Origin: Gammaproteobacteria bacterium 42_54_T18
GTDB taxonomy: Bacteria > Pseudomonadota > Gammaproteobacteria > Pseudomonadales > Ketobacteraceae
Direction: 5' to 3'
Assembly: GCA_002163245.1 (NCBI GenBank)
Contig: MAAL01000066.1
Coordinates: 1 to 34,438 of the forward strand
DNA length: 34,438 nt
Within the stretch, counting starts at the first letter, position 1, and every line of letters begins with the position of its first letter. A program made the position numbers and the translations under genes. A model generated the notes under the pieces. The model searched no databases and was not told where the DNA came from. It worked only from the letters and a program-made list of their open reading frames with translations. Below are positions 15,546-23,230 of this stretch, in pieces.

Positions 15546-16142
15546 ATGCAAAGAGCAGCATTTTTCGATCTCGATGGAACATTGATTAAAGAGAAAAGTA
15601 TGATTAGCTTTGTTAACTATTTAGCAAACCACCATCCTGGGACGGTTAACGGCCTGAACGAATTCATTGACTCACTTCAGGAACACATGAACCGGGATGT
15701 TATTCGTGTGAATATTAATCGAGAATACTTCAGAATATTTTCAGGTATCACTATAGAAAGTATGCAAAGGCTTGTTTCTTTATGGGCCGAGAAATTCCTT
15801 AGTGGTAAGGACATATTCAACGATCACATCGTCACCAAGCTAAAACAACATAAAGCCAATAACGACAAGATAGTAATCGTATCTGGTTCTTTCGCCATCT
15901 TAGCTAAACAAGCCACTATAACTCTCCCCATTGATGACTACCTATGCACGCAACCCGAAGTGGTATCTGGCCGATTCACGGGTGAAGTAGTAGGTCCTTC
16001 TTGCATAGGCGGGGGAAAGCGAGCCTACATGCTTGAGTACGCTCTTGATGAAGGTATTGATTTGTCACGTTCTAGTGCTTATGGCGACGACCCCACTGAC
16101 CAGCACATGTTGGACACAGTCGCCAATGGAGTTTTCGTATAA
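15546..16142 (+). CDS. HAD-superfamily IB phosphatase (SerB-like)
   Basis: 198 residues. HAD motifs: I FFDLDGT with Asp8 and Asp10, II IVSGSF, III the Lys in GGGKRAY, IV AYGDDPTDQHML. A helical cap lies between motifs I and II (20-90). Such enzymes remove phosphate from small molecules; in AfsA-type pathways an HAD phosphatase (MmfP in methylenomycin furan synthesis) dephosphorylates the condensation product, which suits its place three genes after the AfsA-like protein. The end is abrupt (NGVFV stop), and the bases after the TAA read on in frame as PNDRERVSSHE, resembling the usual VNPDR tail, so about 11 residues may have been lost by a small mutation; all catalytic motifs remain. Confidence 0.85.
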   Translation: MQRAAFFDLDGTLIKEKSMISFVNYLANHHPGTVNGLNEFIDSLQEHMNRDVIRVNINREYFRIFSGITIESMQRLVSLWAEKFLSGKDIFNDHIVTKLKQHKANNDKIVIVSGSFAILAKQATITLPIDDYLCTQPEVVSGRFTGEVVGPSCIGGGKRAYMLEYALDEGIDLSRSSAYGDDPTDQHMLDTVANGVFV

Positions 16143-16305
16143 CCAAATGATCGTGAAAGAGTATCCAGTCATGAATGAGTCTATATCGCCAGCTTTAACC
16201 GATATAGGGAACCGTCTTGCTCATGTTCTAGTACATTAACTCAGCAGGTGTACCTACTTCCGAAGTGGACTACCCGCTATATCTACTCTATGTAAGAGGT
16301 AAAGT

Positions 16306-17232
16306 ATGAATATAAATACAGGTGAAAAAAAGTACGCGCTATCTGATAGCGAGTTAGAACAGTTCCACAAACAGGGCTTTATTGGGCCCTTCACATTGGC
16401 CTCTCCCGTTGAAATGGACGAGCTACTAAAAACTCTTCGTAAAAAGCTGTTTAACACTAAGAATGCTATCTACTCCACAAAAAAAGCTGTCAGTGGGGGA
16501 ACCAACTTAGCGAACTATGACCGTCACTTTGACATTAATTTGCTCAGTGAGTTGACTAAGCGACCAGAAATAGTAAATCGCGTAAACTCAATTCTAGGAT
16601 CGGATGTACTCTGCTGGCGTACGGAGTTCTTTCCAAAGTACCCTGGTGACGAAGGTACAGATTGGCACCAAGCCTCAAACTTTGCAAATGTCGCAGGTGA
16701 TAAGAAACCCCAGATTGTTTGGCCAAATGGTTCTGATTTTGGTGGCACTATTACGGTGTGGACAGCAATGACGGACTCCACTATCGAAAACGGTTGCCTT
16801 CAGTTCATACCTGGTACTCATACTCAGATGAACTATGACGAAACGAAGGACATGAACTACGATGCCGATATGATAAACAATGCAGAGAAAGACGGCATTC
16901 GACGCGGATTTTTCGGATACGATTACCGCCAGCTTCAGATTGACCCAGATTGGAAACCCGACGAAAGTAAAGCAGAACCCATGGTGATGAAAGCAGGGCA
17001 ATTCATCATATTCTGGTCAACGCTTATGCACGCATCCTACCCTCATTCTGGTCAATCGGAGAGTATGCGGTTAGGATTTGCAAAACGCTATGTTCCTACA
17101 AGCGTACAGGTATACCCTTTCTCTCGCGAGTTAAAAGAGTTCGGAGGCGAGGCTTCGCTCATCAATCATAAATGTGTTCTGGTTTCTGGACAGGATTCAT
17201 ATAAACACAATGTAGTTGAGGAGCCTGCATGA
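16306..17232 (+). CDS. SyrB2-type Fe(II)/2-oxoglutarate-dependent aliphatic halogenase
   Basis: 308 residues in the phytanoyl-CoA dioxygenase-like fold. The iron site is decisive: [12 protein letters not shown] gives His121-Gln-Ala123, where hydroxylases have His-x-Asp. The Ala leaves a coordination place for chloride, the hallmark of SyrB2 (His116-Ala118-His235). The distal His242 ([10 protein letters not shown]) and the 2-oxoglutarate Arg255 (SMRLGF) are present. Long blocks such as [30 protein letters not shown] and [15 protein letters not shown] look very close to remembered SyrB2/CmaB sequences. These enzymes chlorinate an unactivated methyl of an amino acid held as a carrier-protein thioester. 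The next two genes are a VOC protein and a carrier protein with overlapping start/stop codons, the CmaB-C-D arrangement. Confidence 0.93.
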   Translation: MNINTGEKKYALSDSELEQFHKQGFIGPFTLASPVEMDELLKTLRKKLFNTKNAIYSTKKAVSGGTNLANYDRHFDINLLSELTKRPEIVNRVNSILGSDVLCWRTEFFPKYPGDEGTDWHQASNFANVAGDKKPQIVWPNGSDFGGTITVWTAMTDSTIENGCLQFIPGTHTQMNYDETKDMNYDADMINNAEKDGIRRGFFGYDYRQLQIDPDWKPDESKAEPMVMKAGQFIIFWSTLMHASYPHSGQSESMRLGFAKRYVPTSVQVYPFSRELKEFGGEASLINHKCVLVSGQDSYKHNVVEEPA

Positions 17233-17708
17233 CCGTTCCGATGGTTGACCCAGATGCGGACGATTATCAAGAGCGGATCGCGGATATACTCATAAACAAG
17301 GTCAGTGGTGTAGACCACATCGCGTTTGCCAGCACTGATACGGACTGTACAATTGAGGTGCTCAGTTTATTGGGGTTTGAAACAGCCATTTACAAAAAAA
17401 CTGTTGAACGATTCAACATCCTCGCAACGAAGATGATTAACGTAAAAAGTGATGTCATAGAAATTGTTGAGGTGCTAGATCGCTCCAAGCGAAGCCCGAT
17501 CGACAATTTCATCAAGGACAATCAGAGTCAAGTTTATCACGTGTGCTATAAAGTTGACGACTTTGACAAAGCATATCGAGCGTTGGTCGCGCTGGAAACC
17601 CTGGTGGTTACCAAGCCATTCGAAAGCTATTTGTTTGATGGTTATAGGGTGTCTCATATGCACAATGAATCGATTGGATTATTCGAAATATTCGGGAGGA
17701 TAAGATAA
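17229..17708 (+). CDS. VOC/glyoxalase-fold metalloenzyme, CmaC-like cyclopropane-forming candidate
   Basis: 159 residues with two beta-alpha-beta-beta-beta modules. Metal ligands expected for the vicinal-oxygen-chelate fold are visible: His30 in GVDHIAFAS, a Glu in IEIVEVL (78 or 81), His104 in VYHVCYKV, Glu153 in GLFEIFG. In coronamic acid synthesis a Zn-dependent protein of this fold (CmaC) removes the alpha proton of gamma-chloro-allo-Ile on the carrier and closes the cyclopropane. Here the gene starts inside the halogenase stop (ATGA at 17229) and overlaps the carrier gene (TAATG), so the three are made together. Alternatives are an epimerase or dioxygenase of the same fold. Its N-terminal 25 residues are an extension before the first strand. 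Confidence 0.75.
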   Translation: MTVPMVDPDADDYQERIADILINKVSGVDHIAFASTDTDCTIEVLSLLGFETAIYKKTVERFNILATKMINVKSDVIEIVEVLDRSKRSPIDNFIKDNQSQVYHVCYKVDDFDKAYRALVALETLVVTKPFESYLFDGYRVSHMHNESIGLFEIFGRIR

Positions 17709-17950
17709 TGAATAAACTTAGCAAAGATATACAACAGCTATGGTGTGATGTGTTAAAAATAGAGGAATGTAACCCACAAGACAATTTCTTTGATCTAGGC
17801 GGGAACTCACTCCAGGTTATTAAGATCCTCAATGCCTTGGATAAAAAGTTCGGTTTAGAAATCGAGATTGAATCCATATACGATGAGTTGAGTCTAGCTT
17901 CTCTCACTAACGTTGCATTGAATCTTCAGAAGAACTCCACCCTCGTTTAA
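17708..17950 (+). CDS. Free-standing peptidyl carrier protein
   Basis: 80 residues, one thiolation domain. The phosphopantetheine site is DNFFDLGGNSLQVIKI with Ser34. Four-helix carrier layout, acidic surface, and nothing fused. A phosphopantetheinyl transferase must come from elsewhere in the genome. It presents the amino acid to the halogenase and the VOC enzyme, as CmaD does. Last gene of the plus-strand operon; a hairpin follows at 17958-17986. Confidence 0.92.
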   Translation: MNKLSKDIQQLWCDVLKIEECNPQDNFFDLGGNSLQVIKILNALDKKFGLEIEIESIYDELSLASLTNVALNLQKNSTLV

Positions 17951-17957
17951 AAGCTAT

Positions 17958-17986
17958 GCTCGGTGAATAGCATTACTTCACCGAGC
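17958..17986 (+). terminator. Hairpin after the biosynthetic operon
   Basis: GCTCGGTGAA (17958-17967) and TTCACCGAGC (17977-17986) form a perfect 10-bp stem with a 9-nt loop, 8 bp after the carrier-protein stop codon. A T tract is lacking, so termination may be partial. Confidence 0.55.
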
Positions 17987-18065
17987 ACTCTCTACACAGA
18001 TTAAAAGGCGCCTTTAGAATCATCTTCATTAGTATGATATACCTGCCTCATAGGTAATGAGATGA

Positions 18066-18447
18066 TGTTCTAGTCAACCAAGCCGGACACATTAATTTTC
18101 TAAATCCTCGTATTAAACCGGCGACAAATCAACGCCCACTAATTCCACTTAAGTTATTAAGAAATAACGAAATGATAGGAATCTTTTTATAAGGACAGAA
18201 CTCTACAGGTTTGGTGTTTTTGAATTCAAAATTATACTTGCACGACCCACCAATAAATTGCCACCTACCACCACAGTCCTCTAGACCAGAGGGTGTAGCG
18301 ATAAATCATAATCATCGGCGAAGATTAAAAAGTAAAACTCATCGTATGGGCGTTTTATACCGCTTTTGTAGTTGAACCCATGATGACACTCCAATAATTA
18401 ACCGAGACTGTCTCTTATTAAAGAGCCCGGTTCATTAAACCAGAACA
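18066..18447. mobile_element. Degenerate IS3-like remnant or MITE-like element
   Basis: The 17951-18473 gap has no gene. Its ends at 18066 (TGTTCTAGTCAACCAAGCCG) and, inward from 18447, TGTTCTGGTTTAATGAACCG resemble each other and the termini of the intact IS3 at 6804-8007 (shared TG-TCTG and CCGGACAC-like blocks). The 382 bp between them have no transposase I can recognise and no target duplication is evident. It is a low-confidence relic. Confidence 0.3.
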
Positions 18448-18473
18448 CTAGGAGTGTGGCGCAATAATAACGA

Positions 18474-19790
18474 CTAAAAGCTATATGTACTACTGCTTTC
18501 TATTTTCTCTTCAAAGCCCGCACTACGGTCTGCATAGGTCACATGATACCGAAAGGACTGGATGAGTTTATCTATCTTTTCTTCGGAAGTCAGCGGCTCA
18601 GGGTAGACAAACTGAATCGTGTCAATATCGTTAAATTTATACAGGTGTACGACCACCATGTACGTCCCACCGATCCGGTTTACTGTAGTGAAATAATCAA
18701 GTAGCTCAAAGTGGCAGTAGTCACGAGGAATAGATATATCCCCTATGTTGGTGACCCCTACTCCCCCTGTGAATTCTTCCGACTCTAAGCTAGTTGCCAT
18801 TGTTCGGTAGATATCCTGTGAAGAGTAGTGGGTTTTAGTGAAACACCTTTTCAGTGAATCCTTTACCAGTCCAATTTGGTAAGCTTTTGCGATCTCCGTA
18901 ACACTTTTGTTCCGGGCCACCTGCCGCATACTCGAGATACCCATATAACATCCCAGACTGGAGGTCTCGATACTTTCCATATCTTCATAAATGCGTAAGG
19001 ATACTGCTGATTTGAATTCCATCGGTTCTTCATACAATCGATTATCGCTGATCGCTTTAATCAGCGCTGCACTTAAAACCGAGTTATATTGAAGGTTGTC
19101 TTCTTTCGCCCGGGTTTCAATACACTCTCTTAACGTCCGATCTATCAACATCGATTTCCAGGCGGTTCTTCTATTTTTTATCGGAACTGCCACTTCATAA
19201 GGTAATGGAGCAACTGGTTCATGGGGCAAAATTGATGACTTCTCACTGAGAAAATCATTGATAGAGGGTGGAAATTTACGTATGGCGACTTCCTCGGTAC
19301 CGCCTTGTTGAAAATTATCCAGGTAATGAAGAAAGCGTGTCCCTACAACAGATAAACCATGCCCATCCAGAATGGCATGGTGAAATGTCATCACTATCTT
19401 GGTCGTGGATTCCCCGTTAACAGTAAGCACTCTAATTTGCCAAAGCGAGCTTTCTTGGGCTAATGGATCGTCGACTGCAGTTCGAATGCAGCGCTCCTCT
19501 TCATGACTATCCGATACCATCTCGCTTACCAAGGGTATATCCCTACAGTTAGCTCCCGAGAAGAACCAAGCCTTCCCCTCGTATTCCCGAATACAGGCAC
19601 CTAGAATTGGAAACTCCGTGAGTAGTTTCTGAGACGCGTCCAAATAAGCGTCGAAAGGCAATATACAGGAAGTGTGCAGCACCTGGGTCGCTTGCGATGT
19701 ACCACGCATTAAGCTATGCATGCAAGACATAATAATCTCGACTCCGGCCAAGGGACGGATCGGGGCGAGCAGTTCAGTATCGTTCATCAT
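18474..19790 (-). CDS. Stand-alone condensation-type (PapA-like) acyltransferase
   Basis: 438 residues. The catalytic motif TFHHAILDGHG is the HHxxxDG of condensation domains (His138, Asp142). The C-terminal half carries GGVGVTNIGD, like the 'vTNlG' of PapA5/alcohol-acyltransferase-type members, in place of the DFGWG of NRPS C domains. The protein is not fused to a carrier or adenylation domain. It could join the carrier-bound amino acid to an acceptor (amine or alcohol) and release it. Encoded divergently from the adenylation gene across the palindrome at 19862-19875, so both can be switched together. Confidence 0.83.
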   Translation of the reverse strand: MMNDTELLAPIRPLAGVEIIMSCMHSLMRGTSQATQVLHTSCILPFDAYLDASQKLLTEFPILGACIREYEGKAWFFSGANCRDIPLVSEMVSDSHEEERCIRTAVDDPLAQESSLWQIRVLTVNGESTTKIVMTFHHAILDGHGLSVVGTRFLHYLDNFQQGGTEEVAIRKFPPSINDFLSEKSSILPHEPVAPLPYEVAVPIKNRRTAWKSMLIDRTLRECIETRAKEDNLQYNSVLSAALIKAISDNRLYEEPMEFKSAVSLRIYEDMESIETSSLGCYMGISSMRQVARNKSVTEIAKAYQIGLVKDSLKRCFTKTHYSSQDIYRTMATSLESEEFTGGVGVTNIGDISIPRDYCHFELLDYFTTVNRIGGTYMVVVHLYKFNDIDTIQFVYPEPLTSEEKIDKLIQSFRYHVTYADRSAGFEEKIESSSTYSF

Positions 19791-19861
19791 CGTCTGTTTA
19801 CTGTAGAGAATCGTTTATTGGCTGCAAATACTAGCAACCTTGACAGTGCGAATATACTTTT

Positions 19862-19908
19862 TACTCAAATGAGTAGATTCTGGAAAGTTGTATCCAACTA
19901 ACTATAAT
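19862..19908 (+). promoter_or_regulatory. Adenylation-gene promoter with cluster palindrome
   Basis: TACTCAAATGAGTA (19862-19875), 5 bp, -35-like TGGAAA (19881-19886), 16 bp, -10 TATAAT (19903-19908). Same spacing as the promoters at 6728-6774 (minus) and 11132-11178. On the minus strand, a weaker TATATT / TAGTAT pair at similar distance could serve the condensation gene. Confidence 0.7.
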
Positions 19909-20003
19909 CCGCTCCCCTAGAGTATGTCTAGAGCGACATCTATCAATCAATTATTCATGGTCAGCAAATAGTTGACGACGATAAACATCAGGAGTGATCC
20001 CAG

Positions 20004-22058
20004 TTGGATTCAATCGATACCAAAACACTCACCTGTTTACAAAATAAAGGCTTCGCAGACGAAAGGCAAAAAGCCACTTATTACATCAGCGTACTAGCCT
20101 GCCTTTTCTATCGTTACCAGCCTGCTCGACACGCAAATATTGTCTTCCATTGGTACCAAAACGGCACTACTTCCCCTGTAGAATATATGCTGGATATAGA
20201 CTCCGATCTCCGGCTGGATACCTGTATAGATTCCATCAACCACTTACCTGGCAAGTCCCCTGATGCATCTAATCGTATACAGTTTGTAGTCTTCATGGGA
20301 AGCACAAACGGTGGTTTTGAACCCGACTTGCACTCCAGCGGATGTGAGCTCCATATTCATGACAACGGCGTGCAACTTCGATCTAAAAACAATTCCCCTT
20401 ATCGACCTTTACACCTTCATGTCGAGCGCATTATTCAGCTACTCAACGTAAATAACATGACGACTTTCTCAGAGCTTGAGATACTATCGCAGGCTGAACA
20501 GACAGCCCTGGTATTAGAAAGCGGATCAGATCATGACACCGGACTCTCACGAGGTACCATCCACGAGTTTGTCGAAACTATCGCATCCAAGCTACCCGGC
20601 AACCAGGCGGTTCTAAGTGATCAGGTTCATCTGACATATTCAGAGTTAAATCGGTCAGCCAATCAGCTGGCAAGAGTCATTCTGGAAAAAGTCGGCTCCG
20701 CCCCCCAACCTATCGCGATCGATCTAAGGCGAGGACCTCACATGATCATCGCTTTGTTAGCGATCCTTAAAGCGGGTCACCATTATTTACCCATTGATCA
20801 AAATACCCCTCTAGAAAGAATCCAATTCATGCTTGAAGACTGTGAATGCCGTTTACGTCTTTGTGATTGTGAGCGTGAACTCCCACCTAGCGTCGAACCA
20901 TTGTATTGGGATCACTGCCTTACACTTATGGATTCTGTCTCCGACAAAAATCTTGGGGTAAATGCCTACAGCGACACAATTGCATACATCAATTACACAT
21001 CAGGCTCTACGGGAGTACCCAAAGGGGTTGAGGTATACCATCGTGGAGTTGTCAGACTCAATCACAACCCCAACTTTATCGAGTACGACGAAAACACCCG
21101 CATGCTTCACATTTCCAATGTTGGGTTTGACGCCGCGACATTTGAGATATGGGGCGCCCTCATGAATGCCGCGCCTTTGGTAGTATACTCAGGCGCTCGC
21201 CCCACCGTAAAAGGATTAATGCATTGTATCGAACAATACGGAGCCAACACGACGTTCCTTACTTCGTCTCTGTTTGACTTCTTAATCGATGAGGCCCCTC
21301 GCGTGTTCGCTCAGCTCAGCTGTGTGATAGTTGGCGGCGACAAGATATCAATCAAGCACGCAATGAAAGTGAGATCACAATTCCCTCATTTGAAGTTGAC
21401 CCAAGCCTACGGCCCTACTGAGTGCACAACATTCGCAACCACTTATTCGATCGATACTGTTGACAAGACTACCGAATTTATTCCAATCGGTAAGCCCATT
21501 AATGAAACCCAAGTATACCTGCTGGATGAAAATGGAAATCTGGTTCCTAGCGGTGTTCCTGGTGAGATGTACATAGGAGGTATGGGCGTCGCCAAGGGCT
21601 ATCGAAACCAATTGGAAAAAAACCAAATAGCTTTCGTATCCATGCAAGGCCCGTTGACCAATGTAGGGACACTTTACCGAACTGGGGATATAGCGTACCG
21701 GCTGCCCACTGGTGATCTCGTCTTCGTTGGTCGACGCGATGACCAAATCAAAATTCGGGGCTTCCGAGTAGAACTCGGAGAAATCACCAACACTCTATCC
21801 TACCACCCTAAAATTGCTCAGTTGTACACGGTTCTTCATGGTGAAAGTTATTCTGATAAAAAGATCGTCGTTTATTTTACACCCGAGAGAAACTGCACCC
21901 TTACTGCCCAGGAAATAAAGAAATATGCAAAAGAGAAGTTGCCGATCTATATGGTGCCCAGTCAGGTCATTCATGTGAGTCAGTTTCCGCTGACTGGTAA
22001 CGGAAAAATAGACAAAGCCCGTATAGCAGATTATCGAGTTGAATCAGCGCTCAGTTAG
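20004..22058 (+). CDS. Stand-alone NRPS adenylation enzyme, aliphatic amino acid code
   Basis: 684 residues; TTG start with AGGAG about 9 bp upstream. Core motifs: A3 YTSGSTGVPKG (331-341), A4 FDAATFEIWG (375-384), A5 AYGPTECTTF (468-477), A7 YRTGDIAYRL (558-567), A8 RDDQIKIRGFRVELGEI, A10 GNGKIDKARI with the catalytic Lys. The specificity residues aligned by hand to GrsA read D-A-F-F-I-G-A-T-F-K, near published Val (DAFWIGGTFK) and Ile-type codes. Residues 1-160 look like the damaged C-lobe of a condensation domain (VLACLFYRYQ). There is no carrier domain, so it must charge the free carrier at 17708-17950 in trans, as CmaA-type chemistry would need. Ends tail to tail with the racemase gene with 3 bp overlap. 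Confidence 0.92.
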   Translation: MDSIDTKTLTCLQNKGFADERQKATYYISVLACLFYRYQPARHANIVFHWYQNGTTSPVEYMLDIDSDLRLDTCIDSINHLPGKSPDASNRIQFVVFMGSTNGGFEPDLHSSGCELHIHDNGVQLRSKNNSPYRPLHLHVERIIQLLNVNNMTTFSELEILSQAEQTALVLESGSDHDTGLSRGTIHEFVETIASKLPGNQAVLSDQVHLTYSELNRSANQLARVILEKVGSAPQPIAIDLRRGPHMIIALLAILKAGHHYLPIDQNTPLERIQFMLEDCECRLRLCDCERELPPSVEPLYWDHCLTLMDSVSDKNLGVNAYSDTIAYINYTSGSTGVPKGVEVYHRGVVRLNHNPNFIEYDENTRMLHISNVGFDAATFEIWGALMNAAPLVVYSGARPTVKGLMHCIEQYGANTTFLTSSLFDFLIDEAPRVFAQLSCVIVGGDKISIKHAMKVRSQFPHLKLTQAYGPTECTTFATTYSIDTVDKTTEFIPIGKPINETQVYLLDENGNLVPSGVPGEMYIGGMGVAKGYRNQLEKNQIAFVSMQGPLTNVGTLYRTGDIAYRLPTGDLVFVGRRDDQIKIRGFRVELGEITNTLSYHPKIAQLYTVLHGESYSDKKIVVYFTPERNCTLTAQEIKKYAKEKLPIYMVPSQVIHVSQFPLTGNGKIDKARIADYRVESALS

Positions 22059-23185
22059 CCTGATACCACCACCCGACGAACTCTTTCGCTGATTCCACAG
22101 AGCAAATCATAGGAAATAGTATTACAGTGTATCGCCACCTCGTCCACACTTAGACCTGGCCCCCATAGGGTGACCGTATCTCCAACACTGGCATGGAACC
22201 CATCTGTCAATTGAACGGTGATTGTATCCATAGACACCCGCCCCAATAGCTTCGCTCTCTGACCATTAATCAAGACCGGTGTTCCATTTCGAGCACTTCG
22301 AGGGTAGCCATCACCGTAGCCTACAGCAATGGAAGCAATCCACCCTGGCTGGTCGAGAATATTTTCATCGCCATAACCAATTGGCTGCTCTTCCAAAACA
22401 TAGCGTACCGAAGAAACCTTGCTAGTAAAGTGCATCACGGGGCGTAGACACTCGACGGAGTGGACTAACTGTTCTGATTTATCGTCTATAAAGCTGGTGC
22501 TGCCATATAATGATATCCCCGGCCTTATCCAGTCAGCGTGGTATTGATGCTGTGTAAAAATCAAAGCAGAGTTCGAGATTGTACTATACCCAACGTCTTC
22601 TGCGCAGTCTTTAACTGTGAACTCCCACTTCGAAAATTGTTTCGTATTGTGTACGTTGGCAGGGAAATCGGCGCAACTATAATGCGTAATAAGATTTATC
22701 TTATCCTCAATACCCATGACCCGCAGGGCTCGCACCACATGAGGAATATCACTATCCCGAAACCCTAAGCGATGCATACCCGTGTCGACCTTTATCCAAA
22801 TCTGTCGGCCACAAACAATATTCGTCTCCGATTGTTCTGTTAAGAAAGAACGCAACCATTCTATCTGAATCCAGTTATGAATCGTAAAGAAGAAACCACC
22901 CTTCAAGATTACTTCCAGCTCTTCCTTAGATGAATAACCACCAAGAATTAAAATGGGTTTACCGAATACTACTGTGCGTATCGCTGTCGCCTCTTCCACT
23001 CTTGCTACAGCAAAACCATCGGTATGACCAACTAGAGCCATTGCAATGTCTGTTAGACCATGTCCATATGCATTTGCTTTGATAACGCTGAAAACCTTAC
23101 TATCTGGCGCGAGTTTTGAAATATAACTATAGTTATGCTGAAGAGCAGACATATCAATGAATGCTACTGCCGTTGACATGCTCAA
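22055..23185 (-). CDS. Alanine racemase
   Basis: 376 residues, fold type III PLP enzyme. All active-site residues of the family appear: PLP Lys36 in SVIKANAYGHG, His168 in THYSCAD, Asn205 in SNSAL, Arg221 in RPGISLYG, the opposite-face Tyr271 in PIGYGDEN, Tyr290 in VGYGDGYPR, and Met-Asp in GRVSMD. It therefore should interconvert L- and D-alanine, or a related amino acid, in the cytoplasm. It lies inside the biosynthetic cluster behind a small ribbon-helix-helix gene (45-bp gap), not in a cell-wall or dad operon. Possible roles: target duplication against an alanine-mimic product, supply of D-Ala for the neighbouring ligase, or epimerisation of a pathway amino acid. Confidence 0.92.
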   Translation of the reverse strand: MSMSTAVAFIDMSALQHNYSYISKLAPDSKVFSVIKANAYGHGLTDIAMALVGHTDGFAVARVEEATAIRTVVFGKPILILGGYSSKEELEVILKGGFFFTIHNWIQIEWLRSFLTEQSETNIVCGRQIWIKVDTGMHRLGFRDSDIPHVVRALRVMGIEDKINLITHYSCADFPANVHNTKQFSKWEFTVKDCAEDVGYSTISNSALIFTQHQYHADWIRPGISLYGSTSFIDDKSEQLVHSVECLRPVMHFTSKVSSVRYVLEEQPIGYGDENILDQPGWIASIAVGYGDGYPRSARNGTPVLINGQRAKLLGRVSMDTITVQLTDGFHASVGDTVTLWGPGLSVDEVAIHCNTISYDLLCGISERVRRVVVSG

Positions 23186-23230
23186 TATCCCGTAGTTTTG
23201 GTAGAAGTATTTAGGTCGATAATACCTGGT

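Noticed and set aside
16033-16239. Second gene overlapping the HAD phosphatase end
   Set aside because: Most of it is an out-of-frame copy of the phosphatase; the last 30 codons (MIVKEYPVMNES...) have no convincing ribosome site, though a tiny peptide cannot be excluded.
16306-17232. Ordinary phytanoyl-CoA dioxygenase (hydroxylase)
   Set aside because: The iron motif has Ala where hydroxylases need Asp, and long stretches resemble SyrB2-type halogenases.
5735-23185. A D-cycloserine biosynthetic cluster
   Set aside because: Ddl and an exporter fit, but the arginine hydroxylase, O-ureidoserine synthase, hydrolase and cyclising enzymes (DcsA-E/G) are missing; the enzymes present make a different product.
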